DNA of 37,535 bases from Prevotella sp. (lineage in GTDB: Bacteria; Bacteroidota; Bacteroidia; Bacteroidales; Bacteroidaceae), in assembly GCA_017619275.1 (NCBI GenBank), contig JAFZSR010000059.1, positions 1 through 37,535 on the forward strand, written 5' to 3'. This document shows, piece by piece, positions 8,836 through 16,809 of this stretch (position 1 is the first letter of the stretch; the number at the start of each line of letters is the position of its first letter). A program made the position numbers and the translations under genes. The notes under the pieces are model-generated. The model saw nothing but the letters and a program-made list of their open reading frames with translations. It ran no database searches and was not told the origin of the DNA.

Positions 8836-10473
8836 TTATCTTACAGCGGTGAAAGGATCGTTAAGGGTAAAGGTCTTCTCATATCCTTTGGTCTTCACGG
8901 TGTAGGTGTTGCCCAGCTTGAAGTCGGGGCTACCAACGAGGCTGGCACTGCGGCGCATAGAGAAGGGGATGGTAACGGTGAGGATAAGCTTTCCATTCTC
9001 GTCGTAGATGTTAACGGGTTCGTCCTTTGCGATGTTGATGCCGATGAGCAGAGCCGTTGTCTGGCGGGCAGTCTCGTTGGTGGGCACGGAAGGCATCTCG
9101 CCCATGCCGCCGCCGACGGAGAAGATGGTGCCACCCTCGATGACGAAGGGGGCAAAGTCGCCATCAAGACCCTCTTCGGGCGAACCCACCTGACTCCATG
9201 CATAGACAGTGCCGCCGCGTATGACGATGGCGGGGTCCTGCTCCTGCTGGTTGTTGCCACCTAAGCCCATAAAGAAGCCGCCCTTGGGATTGGAGTCCAC
9301 GGCGTCGTTGCCCTTGCTGCGGGCAACAACATGGGCACCATTGAACTCGATGGTGTTGTTGGCGTTAATGGCATCGTCGGTGGCCAGCACATCAATGTTG
9401 CCGCCATTGAGGACGACGCCATCCTTGCCCTCAATGCCTTCGGCTCCAGGGGTGGAAGTCCTCACGGTCACGTTGCCGCTGTTGATGATGATCTTTCCCT
9501 TCGATGCGATGCCCTTGGTGGAGGCTACATATTTATGCTTGCCGCCGAAGCCACCAAAGCCGCCCTCCTCGGTGCTGTCGTTTTCAAAGCCACCAGGGAA
9601 TCCACCACCGAAGCCACCCATCGGGAAGCCGCCGCCAAAGTCGGGCCTCCCTCCACCAAAGCCGGGGAATCCGCCACGCCTGGTGCTGTCGTTGCCTTCG
9701 GGGCGCATCCCCTCAAAGTCGGGTCGTCCTCCGCCGAAGCCGGGGAAGGGCATCCCACCGCCGAAGCCGGGGAATCTGCCTCGCCTGGTGGTGTCGTTGC
9801 CTTCGGGGCGCATACCACCAAAGCCGGGCATGGGAAAACCGCCTCCAAAGTCGGGCCTTTCACCGCCGAAATCGGGCATGTCACCACCGAAACCGGGGAA
9901 ACCACCCATGCCGAATGGCTTCTCGCCCAGGTTGTCGCCTGTGGTCGTCACGTTGAGCGTAAGTTCCTCAATGGTGATGTCCTTCTTGGTCTTGATGCCT
10001 CGGCAACCGTCGCCGGTGGCGATGACGTTAAGTGTTCCTGTGCCTGAAAGCAGCAGCTTATCCTTCGCCCAGATAGTGGCAGCCTTGTGGTTGGCGGTGT
10101 CGTTGCAGGCGGTGATGGTGAGCGTGTTCTCCGTGCCCTTGGTGGCCACAATCTCCACCTTCTTCTTGTTCTTCAGGTTGATGGGCGCACCCTCTTGACT
10201 GGTCAGTGTCAGACCGTCGAGTTTTATCTTTGCCTTGCCGGCCGTCTTCAAGTTGAGTTGTCCGTCGTTGCTTTTGCCTGTCAGGCGGAGGGTGAGCTTA
10301 TGGTCTTTGTATTGACTTTCAATGTTGACTTGGGCGCCATCGACGCTCACGCTCACGCTGTCCTTTAATGTCTGCTCCACTTTCGCCGTCGCCCCTTTAT
10401 AATGGATGGTGATGTCTTCTGCGTAGCACATGCTGCCCATCATCAAGGACAGCAATAATAGCATCTTTTTCAT
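8836..10473 (-). CDS. Cthe_2159-like carbohydrate-binding protein with Gly-rich insert
   Basis: 545 aa from the ATG at 10473, chosen because the signal peptide (MKKMLLLLSLMMGSMCYA) starts there; the frame continues 81 codons upstream without a signal. Residues about 20-185 and 310-520 are repetitive beta strands (KAKIKLDGLTLTS, GIKTKKDITIEE, GIASKGKIIINSG, EGIEGKDGVVLNGG) typical of the Cthe_2159/DUF4353 right-handed beta-helix family, known for polygalacturonate binding. Residues about 185-310 are a low-complexity Gly/Phe/Pro/Asp stretch with repeated FPGFGG, RPDFGG and RPEGNDTTRRG units. That insert looks like an expansion in a beta-helix loop. It is likely secreted; its ligand is unknown. 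Confidence 0.8.
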   Translation of the reverse strand: MKKMLLLLSLMMGSMCYAEDITIHYKGATAKVEQTLKDSVSVSVDGAQVNIESQYKDHKLTLRLTGKSNDGQLNLKTAGKAKIKLDGLTLTSQEGAPINLKNKKKVEIVATKGTENTLTITACNDTANHKAATIWAKDKLLLSGTGTLNVIATGDGCRGIKTKKDITIEELTLNVTTTGDNLGEKPFGMGGFPGFGGDMPDFGGERPDFGGGFPMPGFGGMRPEGNDTTRRGRFPGFGGGMPFPGFGGGRPDFEGMRPEGNDSTRRGGFPGFGGGRPDFGGGFPMGGFGGGFPGGFENDSTEEGGFGGFGGKHKYVASTKGIASKGKIIINSGNVTVRTSTPGAEGIEGKDGVVLNGGNIDVLATDDAINANNTIEFNGAHVVARSKGNDAVDSNPKGGFFMGLGGNNQQEQDPAIVIRGGTVYAWSQVGSPEEGLDGDFAPFVIEGGTIFSVGGGMGEMPSVPTNETARQTTALLIGINIAKDEPVNIYDENGKLILTVTIPFSMRRSASLVGSPDFKLGNTYTVKTKGYEKTFTLNDPFTAVR

Positions 10474-10566
10474 GTTGTTGTTGAAGTTATTGCTTATTAG
10501 ACGGACAAAGTCGCAAAAGGTCAAATAGTGGGGTGACGTTTTTTTTCTGATAAAAAGTGGATTTCT

Positions 10567-10598
10567 TTTGGTGGAATGGAAATAAATACCTAAATTTG
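10567..10598 (+). promoter_or_regulatory. Complete Bacteroidetes promoter for the nuclease gene
   Basis: TTTG (10567-10570), 20-nt spacer, TAAATTTG (10591-10598), matching the TTTG/TAnnTTTG consensus. The ATG at 10607 begins only about 8 nt after the -7 box, so the mRNA leader would be almost absent. Confidence 0.75.
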
Positions 10599-10606
10599 CG
10601 TCTGCA

Positions 10607-11473
10607 ATGAAGTATACAAGAGTATTATGGGCATGGGTGGCCGCTTTCGTGCTGGTGGCCGCTGGTTGTCGCAAGGAGGCAAAGTCGCAAGACGATGCCC
10701 AGATGGACACGTTCACTCAGCAACGCACCACCACGAAGCCTGCAGCCGCTGGCACAGGTAGTCAGACCACCGTGAGCACCACCGCGATTGACTTGCTGAA
10801 ACAGCGGGTCGGCCGTGGCACCAGCGAGATCATATTGCAGCGCAAGGCCTACACCACCAGCTATAATAAGCGCCGTCGCACGCCCAACTGGGTGGCGTGG
10901 ACGTTGACGAAAGACCATACCTACGGACGACTGCAGCGGGAGAACGAGCGTTTCGAAGAGGACATGGACGTGGCAGAGCCGCGTGCCACCTTCCAGGACT
11001 ACTATAATTCGCGCTACGACCGTGGACACATGTGCCCGGCGGGTGATAACAAGTGGGATCAGGAGGCGCTGACGCAGTCGTTCCTGATGACGAATATCTG
11101 TCCGCAGAACCATGGGCTGAACAAGGACGACTGGAACGACCTGGAGATGCAGTGCCGCTCGTGGGCGCGTCGTTATGGCGAACTCACCATCGTGTGCGGA
11201 CCGCTCTATGAGCAGCCTGAGGACGAGGTGCGCACCATCGGGCGCAACAAAGTGGCTGTTCCTACTGGCTTCTTCAAGGTTGTCTATCGGCCCCAGCCAA
11301 AGCCGTTGGCCGTTGGCTTCATCTTCAAGAACAACGGCAGCAGTCAGCCTTGGCGAAGCCAGGCCGTCAGCGTCGACGAGGTGGAACAGCGCGCTGGCAT
11401 CGACTTCTTCCAGATGCTGCCCGACGATGTGGAGGAGCGCATCGAGGCCCTCGACAACTTGAAAGGGTGGTAG
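10607..11473 (+). CDS. NucA-type DNA/RNA non-specific endonuclease, lipoprotein
   Basis: 288 aa. An N-terminal lipoprotein signal ends VAAGC (Cys21). The nuclease domain (about residues 60-280) carries YDRGHMCPAGDN, the DRGH catalytic motif whose His is the general base, and downstream an asparagine-rich metal/structural motif (NHGLNKDDWNDLE). The pattern matches the betabetaalpha-metal NUC family that degrades DNA and RNA without sequence specificity. The lipid anchor places it in the periplasm or at the surface, where nucleotide scavenging is a reasonable inference. It has its own strong promoter and is divergent from the Cthe_2159-like gene. Confidence 0.92.
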   Translation: MKYTRVLWAWVAAFVLVAAGCRKEAKSQDDAQMDTFTQQRTTTKPAAAGTGSQTTVSTTAIDLLKQRVGRGTSEIILQRKAYTTSYNKRRRTPNWVAWTLTKDHTYGRLQRENERFEEDMDVAEPRATFQDYYNSRYDRGHMCPAGDNKWDQEALTQSFLMTNICPQNHGLNKDDWNDLEMQCRSWARRYGELTIVCGPLYEQPEDEVRTIGRNKVAVPTGFFKVVYRPQPKPLAVGFIFKNNGSSQPWRSQAVSVDEVEQRAGIDFFQMLPDDVEERIEALDNLKGW

Positions 11474-11555
11474 CTTGAAAACCTGTGTTTTTATTTCAAC
11501 CGTTAAATATTTCCAAAAAAATGGCACGATGGGGCCATGTTTGCGAGAAAAACCG

Positions 11556-11563
11556 TAATTTTG
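11556..11563 (+). promoter_or_regulatory. -7 box for the Nif3-like gene
   Basis: TAATTTTG followed by CA, 36 nt before the GTG start at 11599. No TTTG at the optimal upstream spacing. Confidence 0.55.
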
Positions 11564-11598
11564 CATGTTGAACGCATAAGACGCGTGCGACAAAGAGC

Positions 11599-12393
11599 GT
11601 GAAAATAAAGCAAGTGCTGGAAGCCCTTGAGAGATTCGCGCCCCTGCCGCTGCAGGAAAGCTGGGACAATGCTGGCCTGCAGATAGGATTGACAGAGGCG
11701 GAGGTTTCAGGGGCTTTATTGTGTCTGGACGTTACTGAGGCCATCATCGACGAGGCTGTCAGCTGTGGCTGCAACCTTGTGGTGAGCCATCATCCGCTGC
11801 TCTTCAGGGGACTAAAGCAGGTGGCCGACCTGAACGACGTGCAGCGCACGGTGCGCAAGGCCATCAAGCACGATGTGTGCGTGGTGTCGATGCACACCAA
11901 CCTCGACAATGCCGCTGGGGGTGTGAATTTCAAGATTGCCGAATGCCTGGGGCTTAACGATGTGCACTTCGGTGCGGGCGGTCAGGTGCTCAACGGCATC
12001 GCCGTTGAGAAAGGCCAGTGGGTGATGGGCACCCTGCCCGAGCCTATGGCTGCCCAGCCCTTTGTGGCTTTTGTAAAAGAACGCCTGGAGGCACAGTGCG
12101 CCCTATGCAACGAAATGCTGCAGCGGCCAATCCGCCAGGTGGCCATCTGCGGTGGCGCAGGCGATTTCCTGCTCGACGAAGTGGAAGCCCATGGTGCCGA
12201 CGCCTTCATCACCGGCGAGATGCACTATCATCAGTACTTCGGCCACGAACAGCAGCTGCAAATCGTAGTGGTGGGCCATTACGAAAGTGAGCACTTCACC
12301 GCCCAACTGCTCCGCGACATCATCAACGACAGCTGTCCCGGCATGCGCACCCAGATAGCAAAGACGAATACGAATCCTATATTATACATCTAA
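11599..12393 (+). CDS. Nif3-like dinuclear metal centre protein
   Basis: 264 aa with a GTG start. PLQESWDNAGLQIG at the N-terminus, VVSHHPLLFRG (two metal-binding His), MHTNLDNAAGGVN and GEMHYHQYF with GHYESE at the C-terminus match Nif3/YbgI proteins, which bind two metals and form toroidal hexamers. The length fits the short form without the central PII-like insert. Family function is poorly defined. It is followed at 12451 by the coiled-coil zinc-ribbon gene, a common Bacteroidetes pairing, with a G/C-rich palindrome between them. Confidence 0.92.
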   Translation: MKIKQVLEALERFAPLPLQESWDNAGLQIGLTEAEVSGALLCLDVTEAIIDEAVSCGCNLVVSHHPLLFRGLKQVADLNDVQRTVRKAIKHDVCVVSMHTNLDNAAGGVNFKIAECLGLNDVHFGAGGQVLNGIAVEKGQWVMGTLPEPMAAQPFVAFVKERLEAQCALCNEMLQRPIRQVAICGGAGDFLLDEVEAHGADAFITGEMHYHQYFGHEQQLQIVVVGHYESEHFTAQLLRDIINDSCPGMRTQIAKTNTNPILYI

Positions 12394-12394
12394 G

Positions 12395-12447
12395 GCCCAA
12401 GCCCCCGACGACGGCCTCCCCCCTTGGGGGGATAAGAGGGGGGCCAC
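12395..12447. repeat. G/C-rich palindromic intergenic repeat
   Basis: The segment between the Nif3-like stop and the zinc-ribbon start contains CCCCCC-TT-GGGGGG (around 12410-12424) inside a longer C-rich/G-rich mirror. It resembles the dispersed palindromic family also seen near 4750-4800 and 19330-19530. Confidence 0.55.
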
Positions 12448-12450
12448 ATT

Positions 12451-13317
12451 ATGGCAAAGAAAGATCCTACAGACCTGTCGGTAGAGGAGAAGCTGAAAAC
12501 CCTCTTCCAATTGCAGACGGCCCTCTCGGCCATCGACGAGAAGAAAGCACTGCGTGGCGAATTGCCACTCGAGGTGGAAGACCTGGAGGCAGAAATCGAG
12601 GGACTCACCACGCGTATTGACCGCATTAAAGAAGAGGTGAGCGAGTTTAACAGAGCCATCTCACAGAAACGTGGCGAAATCATCGAGGCTCAGCAGAGCG
12701 TGGAGCGCTACAAGCAACAGCTGAACGAAGTGAGGAACAATCGCGAGTTCGACACACTGTCGAAGGAAATCGAATACCAGTCACTTGAAATTGAGCTGTG
12801 CAACAAGAAAATCAGCGAGGCCAATCGCCGCATAGAAGAAAAGAATGTTGAACTGGACTCGGCCGATGCCGAACTGCAGGAGAAACAGGGCGACCTGAAT
12901 GTGAAGAAGGGCGAACTCGACGAAATCATGGAAGAGACTCGCACCGAGGAGGAGAAACTGCGCGAGAAAGCCCACGACCTGGAGGCAAAGATTGAGCCCC
13001 GTCTGCTCACCTCGTTCCGTCGCATCCGGAAGAGTGCACGCAATGGCCTGGGCATCGTCTACGTGCAGCGCGATGCCTGTGGCGGATGCTTCAACAAGAT
13101 TCCACCCCAGCGACAGCTCGACATCAAAATGCACAAGAAGATTATCGTTTGCGAATATTGCGGACGTATTCTCATCGACCCCGAACTGGCTGGTGTAAAG
13201 ACCGAGAAGGCTCCTGCAGCCGACGAGAAGAAGACCTCGCGTCGTCGTTCCAGTGGCGTGAGCGTTCGCAAGTCGGCTACCTCAAAGAAGTCGACCGACG
13301 CCAACGACATGGCATAA
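12451..13317 (+). CDS. Coiled-coil C4 zinc-ribbon protein (CdsZ/DUF164-like)
   Basis: 288 aa. Residues about 10-185 are an almost continuous Glu/Lys/Leu-rich coiled coil. Residues about 200-245 form a C4 zinc ribbon with CGGCFNKIPPQ and CEYCGRIL. The C-terminal tail is basic and Ser/Lys/Ala-rich, suggesting nucleic-acid contact. This is the conserved COG1579-type architecture, usually encoded next to Nif3 as here. Exact role is unresolved in the family. It is cytoplasmic as no signal is present. Its 3' end abuts a heptamer inverted array. Confidence 0.88.
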   Translation: MAKKDPTDLSVEEKLKTLFQLQTALSAIDEKKALRGELPLEVEDLEAEIEGLTTRIDRIKEEVSEFNRAISQKRGEIIEAQQSVERYKQQLNEVRNNREFDTLSKEIEYQSLEIELCNKKISEANRRIEEKNVELDSADAELQEKQGDLNVKKGELDEIMEETRTEEEKLREKAHDLEAKIEPRLLTSFRRIRKSARNGLGIVYVQRDACGGCFNKIPPQRQLDIKMHKKIIVCEYCGRILIDPELAGVKTEKAPAADEKKTSRRRSSGVSVRKSATSKKSTDANDMA

Positions 13318-13323
13318 CTTGGA

Positions 13324-13407
13324 CGTTGGACATTGAACGTTGAACATTGAACGTTGAGCGTTGAACGGATGAATATTGATCGTTCAATGTTCAACGTTCA
13401 ACGTTGT
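13324..13407. repeat. Heptamer array forming an inverted repeat between convergent genes
   Basis: Units cgttgaa/cattgaa repeat with a 7-bp period from 13324 to about 13365. They recur in reverse orientation (tcgttca, atgttca, acgttca, acgttgt) from 13380 to 13407. Arms of about 23 bp (13331-13353 and 13381-13403) pair with two mismatches. The right half supplies the last codons and stop of the leftward gene 13384-13842. Confidence 0.85.
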
Positions 13408-13842
13408 ATACGCTGGAATGTCGTTTAGGAATTCATAGCTATGGTTTGCATAGTCCATGCATAGGCAGTAGTGTTGCATGCCATTCGACACGATGAGGTA
13501 GTCGGCATGCAGCAGCATGTTGTAGACGGTGATTTGGTCGAAGACGCGCTGGGTGATAACCACGTCGGGGGCTTTGTATTCGATGATCATGCGCGGTTGC
13601 AGCGACGGACTGTAGAGTACGGTGTCGCAACGCATGCGCTTTTCGCCCACCCGCAGTTCCATTTCGTTGGCCAGCAGTCCCTTGGGGTATCCTTTATGCT
13701 CTACCAGAAAATGAGTGAAATGCTGCCGCACCCATTCTTCGGGCGTCAGTGCAACATAGCGCCGTCGCAGAAAATCGAAGATCTCGCGGCGGCCGTTTCG
13801 TTCGCGCAGCTTTATCTCACAGGATGGTAGATTGATTTGCAT
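13384..13842 (-). CDS. Orphan PD-(D/E)XK protein, HsdR N-terminal-like
   Basis: 152 aa from the ATG at 13842 (MQINLPSCEIK); an ATG at 13887 lies inside the terminator hairpin region and is less likely. RCDTVLYSP (Asp near residue 72), followed by RMIIEYKAP (E-x-K near 88-90), matches the PD-(D/E)XK nuclease core seen in the N-terminal domain of type I restriction HsdR. No helicase domain or HsdM/HsdS follows, so it is a stand-alone domain as found in many Bacteroidetes. The C-terminal TLNVEH-stop is encoded by the heptamer array, suggesting the original end was replaced. Confidence 0.78.
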   Translation of the reverse strand: MQINLPSCEIKLRERNGRREIFDFLRRRYVALTPEEWVRQHFTHFLVEHKGYPKGLLANEMELRVGEKRMRCDTVLYSPSLQPRMIIEYKAPDVVITQRVFDQITVYNMLLHADYLIVSNGMQHYCLCMDYANHSYEFLNDIPAYTTLNVEH

Positions 13843-13880
13843 TTGTTGGTTACTCTGGGCTGTCAATGAAAATGAAAAAA

Positions 13881-13913
13881 GCCCCAACCAACTGGATAAT
13901 AGTTGGTTGGGGC
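13881..13913 (-). terminator. Intrinsic terminator of tRNA-Arg
   Basis: A perfect 13-bp stem (GCCCCAACCAACT at 13881-13893 with its complement at 13901-13913) around a 7-nt loop. On the minus strand it is followed by a T-run (TTTTTTC). It lies just downstream of the tRNA. Confidence 0.92.
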
Positions 13914-13922
13914 TTTTGGGGG

Positions 13923-13996
13923 TGATTCCGTCGGGATTCGAACCCGAGACCCACAGCTTAGAAGGCTGTTGCTCTATCCAGCTGAGCTACGGAACC
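13923..13996 (-). tRNA. tRNA-Arg(TCT)
   Basis: The minus strand folds as a cloverleaf. The acceptor GGTTCCG pairs with CGGAATC (one G-U), the D-arm is GCTCAGCTGGATAGAGC, the anticodon stem-loop CAGCCTTCTAAGCTG carries anticodon TCT (reads AGA), and the T-arm holds GGTTCGAATCC. The discriminator is A73; the full CCA is not encoded. It is served by the TAACTTTG box at 14048-14055 and a strong terminator at 13881-13913, so it is a single-gene transcript. Confidence 0.95.
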
Positions 13997-14047
13997 TCCA
14001 CTTTGTGCACTCCACAAGGGGAAATGCAATGTCTTAAAAAGCGGCTG

Positions 14048-14055
14048 CAAAGTTA
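14048..14055 (-). promoter_or_regulatory. -7 box for tRNA-Arg
   Basis: TAACTTTG then GCA on the minus strand, about 52 nt before the mature tRNA 5' end. Confidence 0.65.
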
Positions 14056-14081
14056 GCTTTTTTTTTTGAAACAACCAAATT

Positions 14082-14894
14082 TTACACCGTAAATCTGACG
14101 TAGGCGCGGTCGTCGAATGAGTTGTTGCCAGCGGCAAAGGCTTTCGTAGCCTTGAATGCGCCGATGTTGAGCGGGTCGTTCAGGCGCTGGGCCTCAAGAC
14201 GCGACTCGCTTTCTGCGAGGGTGGGGCAGAGGAATGGATAGCCGTCGCTGGCCAGCACCACTTGCCAGGGCTGGAAGTCAAGGGTGATGATGCGCACATG
14301 CTTCTCGGCCACGGGAAAACCATCAATGACGCTGTAGGTTTTGTTCTGTTGCTGAATGGTTTCCTTCATCCGTGGGATGATGGCAGCACGTGCCGTATCG
14401 TTGTCGAGGAAATGGTCCCAAGGCTTGGGGCTGGCGGTGATGATTTCGGCCCGCCGCTCTGCCAGCTCCTGCTCGTAGGGCTTGGGGTTGTCGAAGTAGT
14501 TGTCGCCCACCAGGCACTGGCAGTCGCCAATCATCCAAATCTCGCGACGCAGCCGACTGAAGACGATGCAGCTGGCCGTCAAGCGGTCTTCAGGGTGCGA
14601 GGCCAGGTGATCGAGCATCGATTTCTTGTATTTGCTGCGTATGGCATTGGTGGCTTTCTGGCAGAACTGGTGGCAGCTGCTGTTGGCGGGCAGCTTCTTA
14701 ATGCAGGCCGACACGATGAGCATGGCCAGCTCGCCGTTGGAGCGTGAACGCAACGCAAAGTCGCGATGGCAGCGCACCAGCGACTTCGACGTGGAGCCGT
14801 CGACGACGGCCACAAAGTCGGCTGTTGCCACGATACCGTCCTCGCTGCGCTTCGAGGGATTCTTGGCCACGAGTGCCTGCTCGATGATGGTCAT
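14082..14894 (-). CDS. PP2C-like phosphatase domain protein
   Basis: 270 aa, cytoplasmic. VAVVDGST near residue 30, MIGDCQC near 126, VVLASDGYP near 216 and DDRAYVRF near 262 line up in order with the metal-binding Asp motifs of PP2C (PPM) Ser/Thr phosphatases. The core is divergent: the RxxxED start and classical GDSR/DN motifs are altered, so activity is uncertain. No partner kinase is visible in the window. FHA-domain genes at 27.6 kb are the only other phospho-signalling hint. It lies upstream of the tRNA promoter and downstream of the rpsA terminator. Confidence 0.7.
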   Translation of the reverse strand: MTIIEQALVAKNPSKRSEDGIVATADFVAVVDGSTSKSLVRCHRDFALRSRSNGELAMLIVSACIKKLPANSSCHQFCQKATNAIRSKYKKSMLDHLASHPEDRLTASCIVFSRLRREIWMIGDCQCLVGDNYFDNPKPYEQELAERRAEIITASPKPWDHFLDNDTARAAIIPRMKETIQQQNKTYSVIDGFPVAEKHVRIITLDFQPWQVVLASDGYPFLCPTLAESESRLEAQRLNDPLNIGAFKATKAFAAGNNSFDDRAYVRFTV

Positions 14895-14916
14895 AAATGA
14901 TGGCGGCCTACGGCCT

Positions 14917-14944
14917 AAATGTTAAATGATAAATGATAAATGAA
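14917..14944. repeat. Heptamer array (aaatgat)
   Basis: Units aaatgtt, aaatgat, aaatgat and aaatgaa are in perfect 7-bp register between the PP2C-like start and the rpsA terminator. A GGCC-tac-GGCC mini hairpin precedes it. Confidence 0.75.
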
Positions 14945-14949
14945 AATGA

Positions 14950-14993
14950 AAAAAGAGAAGTGAGAAAGCATTCCATACTTCTCACTTCTCACT
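14950..14993 (-). terminator. rpsA intrinsic terminator built from heptamers
   Basis: Arms 14955-14965 and 14980-14990 form a perfect 11-bp stem made of agtgaga-type heptamers. On the minus strand the stem is followed by a T-run (TTTTTT) at 14948-14954. It lies 20 nt past the rpsA stop. Confidence 0.8.
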
Positions 14994-15012
14994 TTTAATG
15001 GTTCATTTGAAA

Positions 15013-16809
15013 TTACTCGCCCTTTTCCATTTGAGCTTTCAACTGAGCCAACACGTCGATGTCGCCCAACGAAGTGGAAGCGGCCACGTTCTCAATCTTC
15101 GGAGCTTCGTCCTTCTTGGCGGCTGCACGCGGAGCCTGAGCGGCGGCCTTGCGAGCCTGACGCTTCTCCTCACGCTGTGCATCCTCGAAGGTGCGGCTGT
15201 GGCTGAGGATGATGCGCTTGCTGTCCTTGTTGAACTCGATGACCTTGAACGGCAGCACCTCGCCCATCTGGGCCTGCGAGCCGTCTTCCTTCACCAGGTG
15301 CTTCGGAGTGGCGAAGCCCTCAACATTCTCTTCGAGCTGCACCACGGCACCCTTCTCAAGCACCTCGGCCACCTTACCCTCGTGCACGCTGCCAACGGCA
15401 TACTTGCTCTCGAAGGCATCCCAAGGATTGTCTTCCAGCTGCTTGTGACCAAGGCTGAGACGACGGTTCTCCTTGTCGATGTCGAGCACCACCACGTCGA
15501 TGGGTTCGCCCACCTTGGTGAACTCCGAGGGGTGCTTCACCTTCTTTGTCCAGCTCAGGTCGCTGATGTGGATAAGTCCGTCCACACCTTCCTCCAACTC
15601 CACGAATACGCCGAAGTTGGTGAAGTTGCGCACCTTTGCGTTGTGCTTCGAGCCAACGGGGTACTTCACGTCGATAGCCTCCCATGGGTCTTCCTTCAGC
15701 TGCTTGATGCCCAGCGACATCTTGCGCTCGTCGCGGTCGAGTGTGAGGATCACGGCCTCCACCTCGTCGCCCACCTTCAGGAACTCCTGGGCTGAGCGCA
15801 GATGCTGGCTCCACGACATCTCGCTGACGTGGATGAGTCCCTCAACACCGGGCTGCACTTCTACGAATGCGCCGTAGTCGGCGATGACAACAACCTTGCC
15901 CTTGATGTGGTCGCCCACCTTCAGGTCGGCATCCAAAGCGTCCCAAGGATGCGGGGTGAGCTGCTTCAAACCGAGTGCAATGCGCTTCTTCTCTTCGTCG
16001 AAGTCGAGGATGACCACGTTGATCTTCTGGTCGAGTTCCACCACTTTCTTCGGGTCTTCTACGCGGCCCCAGCTCAGGTCGGTGATGTGGATGAGTCCGT
16101 CTACACCGCCCAGGTCTACGAACACGCCGTAGCTGGTGATGTTCTTCACGGTTCCCTCCAGGATCTGACCCTTCTCGAGCTTCGAGATAATCTCTTGCTT
16201 CTGAGCCTCCAGCTCGGCCTCGATGAGTGCCTTGTGGCTGACGACGACATTGCGGAACTCCTGGTTGATCTTCACCACCTTGAACTCCATCGTCTTGCCC
16301 ACGAACTGGTCGTAGTCGCGTATGGGATGAACGTCAATCTGTGAACCGGGAAGGAAGGCCTCGATGCCGAACACGTCGACGATCATACCACCCTTGGTAC
16401 GGCACTTGATGAAGCCCTGAACCACCTCCTCGTTGTCGAGAGCGGCGTTCACGCGGTCCCAAGCCTTCGACAGGCGAGCCTTCTTGTGGCTGAGCAGGAG
16501 CTGGCCTTTCTTGTCCTCGGCGCTCTCCACATACACCTCCACGATGTCGCCTTCCTTCAGGTCGGGATTGTAGCGGAACTCGGTGGCGGGGATGATACCG
16601 TCGCTCTTGTAGCCAATGTTCACCACCACTTCCTTCTTGTCGACGCTGATGACTTTACCGTCAACAACCTGGTGGTCGGCCACCTTGCTCAGGGTTTCGT
16701 CGTAGGCCTTGTCGAGTTCTTCTTTGCTCACGTTGGCTACGGTGCCATTCTCAAACTCTTCCCAATTGAAGTCGTCGAGCGGCTTAACGTTCTTTGTTAA
16801 TTCTGACAT
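15013..16809 (-). CDS. rpsA: 30S ribosomal protein S1
   Basis: 598 aa with six S1 (OB-fold) domains, seen as repeated blocks such as VKNITSYGVFVDLGGVDGLI, VVIADYGAFVEVQPGVEGLI and VRNFTNFGVFVELEEGVDGL, each followed by HISDLSW or HVSEMSW. The C-terminus is a basic Ala/Arg/Lys-rich linker and tail. S1 binds mRNA at the 30S subunit and aids initiation, which matters in Bacteroidetes where Shine-Dalgarno use is weak. The gene has its own promoter, a structured leader and a terminator, so it appears monocistronic. Confidence 0.97.
   Translation of the reverse strand: MSELTKNVKPLDDFNWEEFENGTVANVSKEELDKAYDETLSKVADHQVVDGKVISVDKKEVVVNIGYKSDGIIPATEFRYNPDLKEGDIVEVYVESAEDKKGQLLLSHKKARLSKAWDRVNAALDNEEVVQGFIKCRTKGGMIVDVFGIEAFLPGSQIDVHPIRDYDQFVGKTMEFKVVKINQEFRNVVVSHKALIEAELEAQKQEIISKLEKGQILEGTVKNITSYGVFVDLGGVDGLIHITDLSWGRVEDPKKVVELDQKINVVILDFDEEKKRIALGLKQLTPHPWDALDADLKVGDHIKGKVVVIADYGAFVEVQPGVEGLIHVSEMSWSQHLRSAQEFLKVGDEVEAVILTLDRDERKMSLGIKQLKEDPWEAIDVKYPVGSKHNAKVRNFTNFGVFVELEEGVDGLIHISDLSWTKKVKHPSEFTKVGEPIDVVVLDIDKENRRLSLGHKQLEDNPWDAFESKYAVGSVHEGKVAEVLEKGAVVQLEENVEGFATPKHLVKEDGSQAQMGEVLPFKVIEFNKDSKRIILSHSRTFEDAQREEKRQARKAAAQAPRAAAKKDEAPKIENVAASTSLGDIDVLAQLKAQMEKGE

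Noticed and set aside
9209-10198. 329-codon Pro-rich frame on the plus strand
   Set aside because: It is the complement of the Gly-rich repeat of the Cthe_2159-like gene; no promoter or recognisable domain.
10625-11593. 322-codon frame on the minus strand
   Set aside because: Opposite to the well-supported nuclease with DRGH motif.
13923-13996. tRNA as the attachment site of the integrative element
   Set aside because: The integrase lies more than 22 kb away and no duplicated tRNA 3' end was seen near it.
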